Shown: positions 25,201-40,200 of the stretch, one piece after another
How the letters are laid out: every line of letters begins with the position of its first letter
Position numbering within the stretch: position 1 is the stretch's first letter
NCBI RefSeq assembly: GCF_954871325.1
Contig: NC_088775.1
Span: 87,893,561 to 87,957,560 of the forward strand
Direction of reading: 5' to 3'
Length of the DNA stretch: 64,000 nucleotides
DNA from: Gordionus sp. m RMFG-2023
Lineage: Eukaryota > Nematomorpha > Gordioida > Chordodea > Parachordodidae
The notes under the pieces: generated by a model
What the model was told of the DNA's origin: nothing
The model's input: the letters and a program-made list of their open reading frames with translations, nothing else
Databases searched by the model: none
Made by a program: the position numbers and the translations under genes

Positions 25201-28200
25201 CAAATCCACGCATAAGACGCATTATCGACGATTAAAAACCGAAGCCTATCATTAACATAATTATATGTCTAGATTTTTGGGAATATCTTCTCACTTGATA
25301 ACCAACTACGTGTCATGTTTTACGAATATTCTTCCAAAAATTTCTTTTCTTATAACGATACTTAAGCTGTATAATTAATCACTGGATTAGTTCGGATCTA
25401 GCCAACAACTGATTATCCTATAAATTGGATAATTTAACTGGTTTTCATATAGGGAGATATACACTGTCATCTTTCCTATTCACTATACTGATTGACGGAC
25501 TTGATGAACTATTTTATCTCGCATTGCAATTTTGGTTACACGTATACCCCCAAGGCGGTCATTGAGTTATCCGGGGTTAAAAAAATTATAGGACTCTTTG
25601 CATATGATATTTTACATTCTCCGAAATGTATAATCTCGTAGGACCGAAAAAATATCATATCCAAAGGCTAAAATCTACACAAATTAAGTCCCACTATACA
25701 AACCTGCAACGGCGATAGCTACATGTATAATTTATTTCCGAGTTTAAATATCCAGGCTCCCTAACTTTTAAATACCGAAGTTTGTGTTTGGGTTGCCTTT
25801 TGGAAACCTTAATTGATTTGGAGATCCAACATATTCCCCACACGATAAGTTGCAATGGATAAGAAACTTGGGTCTGAAGCAAAAGAGAAATTTAAACAGG
25901 TTGCCTTTGTACATGACTGCACGAATAGAAAGAAAAAAGGAAACAAAATTCCATATCGATTCGCCGCATTAGGACAAATTAAAAAAAATATTTTTTTGAA
26001 TACATTTGATATTAATTAATTTTAAATAAATGCCTAATATTAAAAACACTATGTTTCTTTGGGCTTAATATATATATTTTTTTTCTTTATTAAAATGATG
26101 TATAAAATAAATAACAAAACACCCCAAGTCCTAAACTACTCAAAACAATAGGGCAAAAGTTACGTTTAATCTCACAGGTGATCCAAAAGAAAGCTTTTAA
26201 TTGCGACAAAGAATATCGATCAGAATTTTCGGATTCAACTATATAGTCTATACATGGGTCATTAAGCCCCACTGACTTTAACTTAAGTATGGATTATTAA
26301 GCCCAACTGACTTTAACATAAATATTTATTATTTTAAAGGTTTTCTCTTTAGATATATTTTCTTTATAGATTATGGTAAAAAATAAACAATGTGTAATAT
26401 GGGGGGGGGGTTTGCCATGTGTGTTAAAGAAACTAAGAGGGAGAAGGGAGTGTTTCAGAGGAACACTTGTAGTTCCCTTTTAGGATTTCAATTTGAGTTT
26501 TTTGCTTGAGGGTAAGGGACTCGTTTTTAATCCTCTTCCATATTGAAATTTTCGTAACCATTTTATTTAAAAATTTTAAGGATTGGGGACCGGGGTTTCC
26601 CAAAACACTAAAAATGAGGAGAATAAAAATAAAAGAATTCAGGAGGGAACTGTATTTCATTTTTTAATTTTTTGAAATCAGAATTTCTCTTGGCGGGAAA
26701 TGAGGTAAAACAGGACACATCCCAGACAAGTCTTTTGCCGGCGAGCCAAGATTTTAAAGACATGCCATCGATTTAAAAGACCTAACGGCTCCAAACTATT
26801 GGAGAAACCGGCGATATCAAAGTGTCGATCAATCTATAGAGTAACAATGCTTATAAAATGGATCAATTTGCTTTTTGCAGGCAACACAAATGTCGACGTG
26901 TTACCTCATTTCCCGCCAATAGAAACTCTGACCTCTTGGAGCTTCAAGAAATTAAAAAATGCAATAAATATAGAGGTTTTATTTATCTCTCTAATCTTTA
27001 GTGTTTTGAGAAACCTCTGTCCCCAATCCCAAAATTTTTTAAATCAGAAAATTTCAACAATGACGCGGGTCAAAAACGAGTCACTTTACCCTCAAACAAA
27101 AAACTCTAATTGAAATCCTAAAAAGGAATTACAAGTGTTTCTTTGAACTACTCCCTTATCCCACTTAGTTCCTTTGACACACAGCAATCCCCTCCCCCTA
27201 TTTCTACACAATTCTATTTTTTTGTTTATCGATTTCGGTATGGTATGTATAAATTTAATATTTATAATTCATCAACTGCAATCTTTTTTAATATTGAATT
27301 TGAATTTATAGTAACTTTTATTTAGTCCCGATATGCAAGTAGTATTGTTAAACAGCTCGATTTTAAGCCGTGCTAACTCAATATTTTAGATTTCGTTAAT
27401 AAATATCCAAACTTTTACGCCATCAATAAGCCAAATCTTCAGACTTGCGTAATTATTTTTTTTCTGGATAAAATATAGAGTTAGCCGTTTTTAAAAAATC
27501 GGCTCCAATCGAGCTAACAACAATATACGCAAGAACGTTTTGTAGTTTACTTTGAATTTTGCTATGCCTTGAAAACGTGTTTACAAGGAGCTTGAAGGTG
27601 GTATCGTAATTTTATGACGAATAGTGATTTATATGTGTGGGAAATTAAATGCTTTTATCTTTTGTAGTAAAAAAAAATAATCCATCCGAATTGTCCACTA
27701 ATTCTTCGCCGTAAAAAGAAGAAGAATTAGATACTGTTCTGAAATTTTTACATTTCTTGATTTTCTACAAGTTACTTTTTTTAAAATATTATTTTAGAAA
27801 AAATATAATGTGTTTTTTTCCGGCATTGTGCGATTTTTTCAACAATTATTTGTTGAGCGTGTTTTTTTAATTTTTAAAAATCTGATTTTTCTGGTAGTAG
27901 TAATAATTTTTATGTAAAAATTATGTCTAAATGAAAGGTTTTTACATTATTATTTAAAAAAAAATATTAGTTGACAGATGGGGGGCAATTTGGTTTTATT
28001 TAACACTTTGATTAACCCACTTCAGTCCAGCCTAGGATTTTGTACAAATATAGCAGTTTGGTATAAATCTGAAGAAATAAAAATCTTGATAACAAACCCT
28101 TTTTTTCTATGGCCATTTCCGGTTTTGTACATCCGGTTTTTGGTATTAATCGGGTTTCTATCGCATTTCGGTGTAAGGAAGTAAAATTTCATTTTTTTTC

Positions 28201-31200
28201 TTAGTTATAGTATATACTACCAATATACAAAATTTAAAAAAAATTCTGAGGGGGTCGGGTTGAAAATCGATTTTTTTCTTGATTTAATATTGCATTTTCA
28301 TATATATCAGAGACGTGCAGGCCCGCCACGTTACCCGGTCCGACCGTATATTCAAAAAAATCCGGGCTGGGTCTGAAAATACGGGCCGAAAAAAAAATAA
28401 ATCTGGGCAGTACGAATGAACCTTTACAGTCTCCGATATATATATATATATATACTTAAATCTAAAAAAAGATTAAAATATAAATATATAAATGATTTGA
28501 AAAATGATAAGTTTAATTTTTTATCAATTCTTCACAATAAGTTTTAAACACGTATAATATTTTTTTTCGAAATTTTGAATAATATTATCGTTGGCGTGCA
28601 AATAGCTAAAATGCATGTTTATAATCTACACTTTCTAACATGTAAAATGGGCTGGTTATTGGCTCCGTGTTATAAGGATAGGTTCTAAATCGCTAAAACA
28701 AAAATCGCTAAAAATTGGGAACCTGGCTTATATCTCCTAGAAAATTTATAAAGTTAATTTGAAATTAATATTAATAGATACTAGGAGACTAAACACTTGT
28801 ATTTAAATTGAAGATTTTAAAAAAATCGCTAAAATGGAAGAAATATCATTCAAAAAAGTGTTTAGTCCCCTAGTATCTATTAATATTAATTTCAAATTTA
28901 CTTTAAAAATTTTCTAGGAGATATAAGCCATGTTCCCAATTTTTAGCGATTTTTGTTTTAGCGATTTAGAACGGGAACCGTGTTATATACAATATTTTTT
29001 TTAAAATATATAATTAAAATCGAAATACTCGTAAATGGCTCATGGCAAAGATATGTTATCCGAGTTCCGAACAATTAGATAATAACTATCTATAAAAAAT
29101 TTAATTTTAAAAACTTATTTTTTTAAAAAAACAAACCAACCATATTATAAATTAATTGACACAGTAAAGCAAATCATGCTGAAAAAAAAGAAAAAAGATG
29201 AAGGAAATCAAATCTTTTATTTAAGAACAAAATATCCAGTTAAAATTTTTTTAAAATTGAATAAACGCAAAAAAAACTAACGCGTTCGTTAAAAGTAAGT
29301 GAACGCGTCTAAAATAAAAGGAACGCTGATAACACCATGTTTTTTTTTAAAAAATTACAACACTAGTTATTTTATTATTTATTTGATTTTTCATAAAGAA
29401 TTTGATTTAAATAAAACTTTTTTTAAATATTTTTTTGTTAGGTGGACTTTGAACCCTGCTACTCTCAATAAAGCTTCCAATACCAATACCGCCAACACAA
29501 ATAAGTCCCTTCCGATGCCTCCCGATTTGGAAGGGCCCGCTTCGTGTTGTTCGACGGGTGATATCGTGCAAATAACCAAAGACCTCAGCGCGGGCGCAAA
29601 TAGCCCAAGTTGGTCACGGGGAATGGTCCGACTCTATGAAATCCGTAAATTAATAATATATATATATATTTTTTTTAAAATGTTCACAAGTTACTCTCAA
29701 AAAAAAATAAATACTCATAGTTTACAAGTTATATCCTTAAAAGTTGTAACGTTTACATTTTTAAGTTATATTTTTGCAAACTAATATTTTTATATACCGC
29801 GAAACAAATCGGAGGTTTATTTAATTATTCAAATCGTTCCCGCTTTATACCTAGATTAACGATTCATTTATTAAAGATGCATTTTGAAAAGCGTCGTTGA
29901 ATGAAAATCAGTTAATGTGATATGCCATGAAAGAAAGAAAGAACATAAAAAATTAAATTTTTTTTAAAATATAAGTTATTTATAAGAGAAACCATAATGT
30001 CGTGTCCACCAGTCGATTTGCATTGATACAAATTTTAAATAAATGAAACGTCAGTCAAGGTATATATTATAGTGCGCACAAATTCAACTTTTCAACGCAG
30101 CGTTTCAAAACGCAAATAAAAAAAAACATGAACGCACGCAGCTATGTTTAAATCGAACCGTTAATTATTATTATTTTTTAATATGAAACGTCTAAATTTA
30201 AAACAAAAAATGCGGCCCAATTTAAACGAACGCATATAAAATGTATTATTTGCGTTTTGAAACGCTAAATTTGTGCGCACTATTACACCAGATTATAATG
30301 AATATGATATCGTTAACGAGTTTAAATCACTAAGACAATCAGGGCCATAAACAAAGGGGGGTCAATAATTAGAGCTATTTTTTTTAAAAAAAGGATAAAT
30401 TTTAACAAAAAAAAATATCCGAAATAATTGTGCAGTTGGACATGAAATGATCGGATAGATTTTTATTTGTAATTTCCAAAGCTTGAAAATAAAATAATTT
30501 AAAAAAAGGGCTGGATACATGAAATGCGTATAAAATTTTGGGCGCGAATTCTGGGTATAAAATAAAATAGTTTTTTTTTTAAAAAAAAAGGATCTAATAT
30601 GTCCTGATCTGTAATTATATTCCTCCCGCTCCACTCCCCTCCTCCCTTTTTTTATACGCGGGACAAATTAAAACATGCCGCGCAATAAAGGGGGGGGCTC
30701 GATTTTTACAAGCCGAAAATATTGGGCAAAATAGAGCCCGTTTAACAGCATTTGTTTTTTTAAAAAAAAAAAAATTTGCGACAACTAATTACCAAGTCAG
30801 CCATCTTGTCGTGGATCGATTTTTTTTCTTTCGCTTGATTTAAAAAAAACAAACAATCTATTTACATTTTCTTTTGAAAGACCCTCGGGAATTTTGGCAA
30901 AGTTCAGCTCGTCTACGGCGATGGGGACCTTAAAATCGAAATAAACGGGGTTTGTTGGACCTTTAATCCTAAATTGGTTTCCAAGGTTGTATCCGAATCG
31001 GAAATCAACGGGGAAACGAACGGAGGTACGTTGTAATATTTATTTACAAGGCGTTATTTTAGAATATACATATTTTTTTTTTTTATTATTATGGAATATT
31101 TATCAGTCGTGTGCTTATAAAATAGTGTTGGTAAATAACCCGAAAACGGCAGATTTAAAAAAAACGGCCCGATTAAGATTATAACTAAAATAACATTATT

Positions 31201-34200
31201 GTAAGCCTAAAGATTTTGCTCATAGTCGGCAGAAATGCTTGGACAATCTATTTGCCAAATCTCGATGCTTAATATAATATTATTTTAGTCACAATGTTAA
31301 TCGGGCCGTTTTGAAAAATCGACCCAAATCGGAGTTTTTAACAATACTATTTATAAATATATAAAACTATCGAAAAAATTTGGAAAAAAAAGGAAGGGAA
31401 AGAAAGGAAAGGTGACATCGTGTACTTAGGATTAGATTATATATCGAGAAGCTTTTATCGTTTATTTTAATATATATTTTTTTTAAATTATATATTTAAA
31501 AAAAAAGTACGATTAAGCGCCATCTTAAAACGCCTTTTCGAAAACCACGTGTGCGGAGATTTCAACGAAGAGCTGGTCAAGGCGGCTGCCAATGGAGACC
31601 ACGTTAAATGCCGGGAAATATTATCTATCAATGAGCGTTCCGAAAATAGCCAAGAAAAATTTGTGGATGTAAAAATGAAAAATATTATTTACGATTATTA
31701 TAGATTTTTATTATTATATATATTTATTTCTTTAAAATGAAAAGTTATTTTTGTTAATTTATGTCCTTTCAATAATAGCGATTAAATTTAACTATCTTCG
31801 TTTGCAACATGTTACTCCAAAAAGGTGACATTGTTACATTTAGGCTACTCTTTTTTTTAAAAAAAAGTAACACCCGTTACCTTACTTTTTTAAAAGTACC
31901 TAAAATGTTACTATGGAAAAAGACTGAATAAATTTGGACAGAATTTTATTTATCTATTATGATTATTCTCTATTCTCTAAATGTATATATTGATAATTTT
32001 CTTTTTTTAAAGAATTTCAATGGCTATTGTTTTCCAAATTTTCGATCAGCACCGTCTCTCCTGTACTGAACATCCGTTCATTAGGTCTCGAGTATGTTGG
32101 GGGAGAGGGGTGTATTATATTTTACAGACAGAATTTGAATGTTAGAAAATCGTCAAAGTTTTCCTTTCTAAAGATGTATCTTTTTTTTCTAGAAGAGTTT
32201 TCATATTTTATCATTCAAATAATCCTACATATTTTCATCACAAAAAAGCGTTTTTTTCTTATCTTGGGATTGAGTCTTAGGACTAACTTCTCATATATCC
32301 CTCAAAAATAAATAAAATATTGTTTTTCTATCATTTGGCATAGGTAATGATAAAGATAGTTTCACTTATATTTATCCTCACTAGCTCTACTGTCCAATAG
32401 TATCGAAGACATCCAATGGACCAATAAAATAATAGCAGCTGAGAGAAGAATAAAATGAGATTCCCCTTTTTCTCAGTTTATTGATCATTTTAGGTACCCA
32501 AGGACAGTGGCCCCTATATTTTCTGAGCGAATGAAGCAGAATACCCCCCTGAAAAGTCCCTCCCCCCCCCTCGAAAAAATGATAATTATTTTATGACATC
32601 TATAAATTTTCAAAAATTTTTTTTATTGCATCAATTTTTTATGCATAATATAAATAAAATGCAAAAAATATATATTTTATAAATATTATTTTTAAATTAA
32701 TAATTTAGATAAATTAGGGGAAGAGAAAGCGAAAGAATTTATAATTTCATCAATATTTAATTGTTTAAATAAATTTTTCTCCATTGATAATATGGTTAAA
32801 TTATTGAGAAATGAATCTTTCATGGTACTACGAAGTCTTGTTTTAATTAATTTAATTTTACTCATAACTCTTTCGGCAGTACATGAGGTTGTAGGAATGG
32901 TTAATAAATATTTATATAAAATTCTTAAATTAGGCAAAGCAGAAAAATTTAAAAGTAGACGATAAGGTAAATAAATGAATAGTTTTTCCAATCTGAATCG
33001 TAAGTCCCTGAATTATCATCATCATCAGAAGAAGCTAAATAATGTATTGGTAAAAATATTTTAATTAAATAAATTTACAATTCTCATAATCTGACAAATC
33101 TTTAGATTTCATGAGTAATAATTACATTCCCCATTTTGGCCATCTTATAAATATTTCTAAACTTCAACATTTCTTCGAAAATTTTACAATTTAAATTGTA
33201 AAATTCACTGATATCCTCGATATCTTCTTTAATAATGGATTTATCTGCCATTCCCTTTGGCGTAAAAAATGATGTTTGATGTAAAAATTTATCGAATCAT
33301 CATTAAATCTTTCGTTAAACTGCATATGTTGTATTCATTAAAATTTAATAATGCTAAATTAATATTTATTACCAGTAGAGAGATAATAGGATTTTCTTGT
33401 TCTACCTTATCAAATCTCTGCTCTATGTCTGCCTATAAAAAAATATAGCAGAGATAAAAAATAAGAGTAATTAAATGACCTCAGGTCCACTAATTTCATG
33501 ATCATTATCAGAATCATCATCAGAATCATCAGATACTATATTTTTTTCTAACACATTTTCTTTATTATTAGGACACTTTTAAAAGATAATTATATTAATT
33601 AAAAATATATATTATACCAACAGCATTGAATTCCCAATTTTTACTTCTTTTTTCGTATAAATAATATATTTAATAAAAAAATTACTTTGCTATTTGTCCA
33701 ATTTTGAGTAACATTCGTAAAAGCTACTATTTCAAAGCTTTTCTTTATATCGTTAAAATTAAGCCCACCATGTCTTTTTCTAATGTGATCTATCCATTTA
33801 TCATCTCTTATATTATGCGATTTGCAATTTTTAATTAGGCATTTGTATTTTTTTGGTTAATATTTTTAGGCATATTTAAAAATTGAAAAAATAATTTATG
33901 ACAAGATCTCGGTTAACAACCTAATTTACTAAACATCGACCAAAATTTCCGTCAATATTAAATTAAATATTAAGCTGGGGAAGGGGGATCTTATTATTAC
34001 ATTTATAAACCAGAAATCACTTGATCATGATGATGGATGTAACAAAACAGTAAAAGAATTAAATAATAAAGAAAATTTAAAAGAAAATTAAAAAAAAGAA
34101 GTACCCCCACGCTTCGACCCCATCCCCCCCCCCCCCCCCCCCCATTCCCCCCATTGTAGGGGCCACTGTCCAAGGAAGCCATTTTCACCTTTGATTTTCC

Positions 34201-37200
34201 TTCTCCATTTTTCGGAATATTTAATAATAAAACAAAAATGATTAGAATATAATAATTAATAAAATATAAGGTAACAAGTGACGTAAAATGTATGACGTTA
34301 CATTATATAAGTCGCTTTTTGTCCAATTAACCTCATTTTTGGGGGGTAAAGTAACGACTTTAGTAACGATATTACACAGCGAATTAATGCCAATCGAGAC
34401 TGACTATTAATTTATTAACGGTTTACATATATCGAAGTCAGCTGTAGACAATGTAATAAATAGGCTGTAGTAGATGCTATTGAAAGATATTTCGCCTAAA
34501 TGCATATAATGCCTTTCGATGGCCGACTTCAAGGTTACACTTGCATTTTAATGAGGATTGTCAGTCAGTTTGGATTAGTATTAATGTCATTGCACCACAC
34601 TCCTATAATCTGTATATTTAAATGTGTCAAACAGGTCGATTCAATTTTCTCGGGATATGCAGCCATACACGTTTCCTGTCAAAATGGTCACATCGAGGTG
34701 ATCAAAATACTGCTCAAACACCGAGCTAATATACAACTTGAAGTAATTCTTATATTTTCTCATCTATCCTTTCTTTTCCTTTATATTTTTTTTGAATTAT
34801 TTTTTATTTCTATTTTCTTTTCCTCTTCTTTATAAGTTTGCGCCATTTTAATTATTATTTCGTAGTTGAAACTCATTAAAAGTTTGACCATCCACCCATA
34901 CTATTTATTCTATAAACTGACCTATGGGTCACTCAAATTCCCCCAGAACTTATTAAATCGGTTCGCCAACAAGTCAGTAAACAGGCACCCGAACAATTAC
35001 AAAAATGTCGGCTCGCGCATTGATCTAACCATAGTTAATCTCATGCAAAGCAAGACTACCTCGAAACATTATCAGGCCTATGAAAATAAGATCACATGTC
35101 TATTCATGTTACCTATTTACCATTAAATCTACCCCTGATCACATGTCTATCTCCATTTTACCTATTTACCATTAAATCTACCCCTCTTAAAAAAATATAA
35201 TTTAAATAATAGTTATTTAATAATTTAAAGGAGTTCAATTTCAATTAATATTAATTTAAATGCACGAATAAGGATAAGAATGGGGATTTGCCTATTCACC
35301 ACGCGGCCATAGGGGACGAACCTCACATCATCGAACTCTTGGCCAATTTTCGCGAGGGTTCCAAGATTATTGCCGAGCAACATAACAATGTCGAAAACGA
35401 CAGAATAAATGATTTAGGCCACCACCAAGATCTCAAAATTGATAACCAACTGTCGATGGCGGCTAATTTCTGTTCTTACAATATAGATCTTAATGCCCGT
35501 AATAGGAAAAGGCAAACGGCCCTGCATATAGCAGTCAATAGAGGGTTCTCGGACGTGGTTGAAATGTTACTCAAGCTTGGGGCTCATCCTAATTTACAAG
35601 TAATAAAAGTTGCTTTAATAAGTACTCTCAACAAAAAAAATAAAAGAATGAGGAAGAAAGAATGAATGAGGAAGAAAGAATGAAAGAAAGAAAGAAAGAA
35701 AGAAAGAGAGAAAGAAGAATAAGAAATATATAGAAGTGCCGCGATACCTCAATTATTTTTTTTAAAGGATCTAGAGGGAGATACTCCGGTTCACGACGCC
35801 GTCAGCAAAAAGAAGGACGAAATTTTGTCATTTCTCCTGAACTTCGAGGAGATTTGCCGGAAAGACACCACCGATTCCCGTTTAAGCCGTAAAGTTTCAA
35901 ATGTTTCTAATAACGTTTCATCGAACATAAACCACAAAATCAGCCACAAAAATGCTAGCACCTTCGAAATGTCGGGCCAGCAAAATTTCGGGAAAAACAA
36001 ATTTATCGTCAAAGATACCGATCTCATTACTACGACCAATAATAACGGATTTAACGCGTTGCACCTGGCTTCTCTCCGAGGAAATCCGAAGTTTATTTAT
36101 AAATAAATTTCAATTTTCTTTTCTTCGGGAAATAAATATGATGATTATTATTATTTCGTGTGAGTATTATTACAAATTGATATTAAATACTTATGAATTA
36201 AAATCAGCTGTTCTCTTGTACGAATTTCACTAGTCAGATTCGATGAACTGATCTTTCTCTATTTTTTTTTGGTCAGCTGATTTTTTTAAATTTTATTTTC
36301 TCGTTTATTAAAAATAAACTCTGGCAACTTCATTAACAAAATAAATCATTAAATTTTCGTATAAATATCGATCAAACATAAGTAATTTACGGTTCTACAC
36401 ACACAACACAATATGATATATGTAAAATAAAGGAGGCTGATAATCGCACCGACTGCAGTAGGTTAAAGGGGACCAAGTATTATTTATTTTTTTTCAAAAC
36501 CTGACCCTACTCTAAACTACTGAAGTAGTGTTAAATTTGGCCTAAAGGTTTGTTTTTTTATTGTTCTAGTGGAGGGATAACTGTCGTGTCATTTTTTGGT
36601 TCCACTCGGTAGATAAAATATTTAAAGTGATCATTATTGAGAATGTAATCATAATATCTTCTTCTTCTTCTTCTCCATTTTAAGGCGATTTCCAGGTTTA
36701 CCCTGGTAGGCCAATCATAATATATCGTATATATATATAGATCTGGTTTTTATTGTTTCCTTAGGGGGATAAAGATTATGCCTTTTTTTTGGTTTTCTGA
36801 CAGCTAAAAAAAAAAATCATTGCTGAGAATGGAATTATAATATATCGAATATTGAAAATCGTAGAATGTCTTGGTTGTTCCTTGTGTGGATACATATTGC
36901 GTCACCTTTTGATTCCACTAGGTATATTAAAATGGTTTGAAATAATCATTATTGAGATTTATAATTAAAATTAATATCTCTCTATATATATATATTTTTT
37001 TTAAAAAAAAATCCAACAATTTACAACCCCGAAATAAAAATAAATAAATAATTATACCTAAAATTACTTCCCACTCTAGAAAAACTCTTTAACCAATCTA
37101 TAAATTTCTTTTCACTTACCACACTAACTCTTGCCGAATTTCTTAATATGCATCAAAAAATATAATCATAATCATTCCCCTAATATGGTTAAACAAAGCT

Positions 37201-40200
37201 CGGTCTTTTTAAAAACGGCTAACCCAATATTTTAGCCTAAAAATATTATGAAAGCCTGGAGATTTTGTTCATAAGATTGCAGATAGGTTTGATGGACATC
37301 ACTTAACGAAATCTCGAGGCTTATATAACATTTTTTGGGCTATTGTGTTATCCATATTTTAAAAAATCTGGTCGTCATAACATCATACCAGATTAAAGTC
37401 GATGTAATATAAATTCAGAATTTCCAATCTCGACTAAAAAATGATTTGACATATTAAATATTAATAATTTAAAATATCAAAAGACATCGGGGGTTCTTAT
37501 TTTATTTTATTTATTTATTTTTTTAAAAAATAAAAATAATCCTTGAATTCGATTTTTATTCAAAAATATTATATTATTATAAAGAGAAATTGTTTATATT
37601 TTGACTCGAACTATATAAGGAGATCTGAGAAAAGAAGATATTGGCGTCAGAATGGAGGGGAGAGGGGGAGGGAGTGCAAAGAGTTGCTTTTAGAACCTCT
37701 AAAATAAGTGCCTAATGCCAGTTTTTAACCCATTTTTTTAAAGGAAAATTTATTTTTATAACATATCTCATGATTTAAAAATTTTAAAAGCACCGACTAC
37801 CTAAATAAAATGGGTAGGTGTTAATGCCTCTTTTATTCTGGAAGCAAAGGCTGAAAATTGGGTCTAAAGGAAAGATTTAAGTTGGAAACGATCAAGATTG
37901 ATTGATTCTTGTAGGATTTTGGAAATGTGTTCTTTTTTTTGCGGACAATGTCTTTTTATAATATCAATATATTAAATCCCGTCGTCGGATTAAAGTTAGA
38001 ATTACCAATCAGGGTTTTTTCAAGATATAATAATAAAAAACATCGCCCGCTACAAATGATTTTTAAGTTTTTAAAACATCAGTTAAAAATCCAGATCAAG
38101 CTCGACGAAATTACAGCAGAAAGTCGTCGATATATAAAAAGTATAGATCCAAATCGGGCAATCCTATAAGAGAGGGGGGGTTGACGCGGTTAATAAGGAA
38201 AGAGAGGGTAGGAAGTTGTTAAGAGTATCGGCATTCGTGTAAAATTGGAGAAGGAAAGAGGGTTTTCCTCTTTTTGGCGTTTACAATTTCGCCGATCCCC
38301 CAATTTCCGGCACTTTTGAGTTTAAAAACACTCATAATCTTAATGGAATTATGAAACTGTAAAAAATTTGCTCCTGAGACAAAGTAAGAAAATTATTAGT
38401 TATTTTTAGTCGTTTTGGCCAATTTTTAGCCGAACACTATCACTTAGACCCCGGAGTTTTTCTAAAAACCATAGCAGTTCATATTTGAGAAACTAAATAC
38501 AAATTTAAACCTCTTAATGTTAACGTATTTTCTCCGGCACGCACCTGTAGATTGAGGACGAACTAGCCGACATTTGGCCACCCAAACTATATTTAGGGTT
38601 TTTTTTTTAAAAATAATGTGGTTTACTAATTTCTCAATGATGATAAATTAATATAATCCCACTTCATATTACCAAATTTTTTTTAGAAAGTTAGCCCAAA
38701 AGTTGGTCAAATGGAAGTAATATTTTTGGTTGAAAGCAAAATTTTTTAGAAAGTTAGCCCAGATGTCGGTCAAATGAAAGCAATATTTTTGGTTGAAAGA
38801 AATATTTTTTTCAAAAAATGTCATTTTTTCCTCATAAATTTTATTATTAATATATATTTTTTTGTTGAATTAAATATCAAACTAAAAATAACTTTAAAAA
38901 AAATTCAAAATGGGTTTCCAAGCCAAAACTCTTTCCCTGAAAACGTGAGGTAAATATCGGGAAAAGACAGTATATCGAATTTGGGTCGAATTGAATGACG
39001 ATGAAATTTACCTCCCCTCACCCACGGGGGTTATCATGTAATTTTAAATTTACAATTAGAAGAATTATATTATAAAATATCAATTTTTCAAACTTACCAA
39101 ATTTTCATCATTGCTTTTGATTCCAATTCTCAATATAAGGGTTATTCCAGTAAGAATTCGTTTATTTTTTTTTAGGTCCTCTCTAAGGGGAAGAATGTTT
39201 CGCGAAACAAATATGTTTTAAATTTGTATTAAATATTTTTTAAAAAAAATTTACATATATAATTTCAAAAAAAAAGAATTTTTTTTGTGGAATATTTTTG
39301 AAAAAAAAAATAATATATAAAGTTTCACCTTCAAAAAACTTCAAAACTAAAAAAAATATAAAACACACAATCGACATATTGATTCCTTCTTGCTTCTTTA
39401 TATTCCATTTTCCTTCATCATCTTTTCCTTTCCTATTCTACTCTAAAAACTAAAAAAAAACACATATCTTAATTTAGAAATTTTGATTAAAAATTTTATT
39501 GTTTTGTTTTTTGATATAATTAATTCGGAAAAAAATAAAGAAGAAACAACTTATTACAAATAATTTTTTTTTTATTATAACAAAAAAAAAATTGAAATTG
39601 ATTGGCAAAAAAAAAATTAATTAAAGAATCTTTTTTTTTAACTTTTTTATTAGTGTTTTTAAACGGCTCGAGCTCTACAACAATTAAAACGCGAACCTCG
39701 AAATTTTGTTACTAGGTGTCCAAACATTTCTAGCTTCTAAGAGCAGAATCTCCCAGGCTTGTTCTAATATTCTTGACTATAGCGTTGTTAAAATATTATA
39801 GCCAGGAAAATATTGCCTAAGCGTCGAGATTTTGCCAATTCGTGTTCAATCCTATGTGCCATCCATGTGCAAAATCTTTAGGCTTGCTTAGTATTTTTCT
39901 GGAGAAAATATTGAGTTAGCCGTTTTTAAAATCCGGCTCGAGCCGTTCAACAACACCAATTTTTTTAATTACTCACCTTAATAAAAATATAATAAATTTA
40001 AATCAATCATATTTTTTATTTAAATGAAAGGTGACCATATGTTCTAGCTGGCAAAATTTTGCGGTGATAACTGCAACATACCATAGGCCTAACCAACCTG
40101 TTGTCATTAATCATTTTAGCCTATCGCCACTTTTTTCAACATTAATTCATTTTTAAATCTTATTTTACCGGAAATGTATGACGTCATGTTTGGAATACCT

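Noticed and set aside
26433-27113. Two open frames on opposite strands with similar peptides
   Set aside because: They are the two arms of the inverted repeat read in opposite directions, not genes.
29626-29645. GTAAAT after GAAATCC as donor of mib1 exon 7
   Set aside because: It looks stronger than GTCCGA but leaves the wrong phase for exon 8.
34003-34188. Gly-rich minus-strand frame
   Set aside because: The glycines come from the 21-base poly-C tract at the end of the hAT element.
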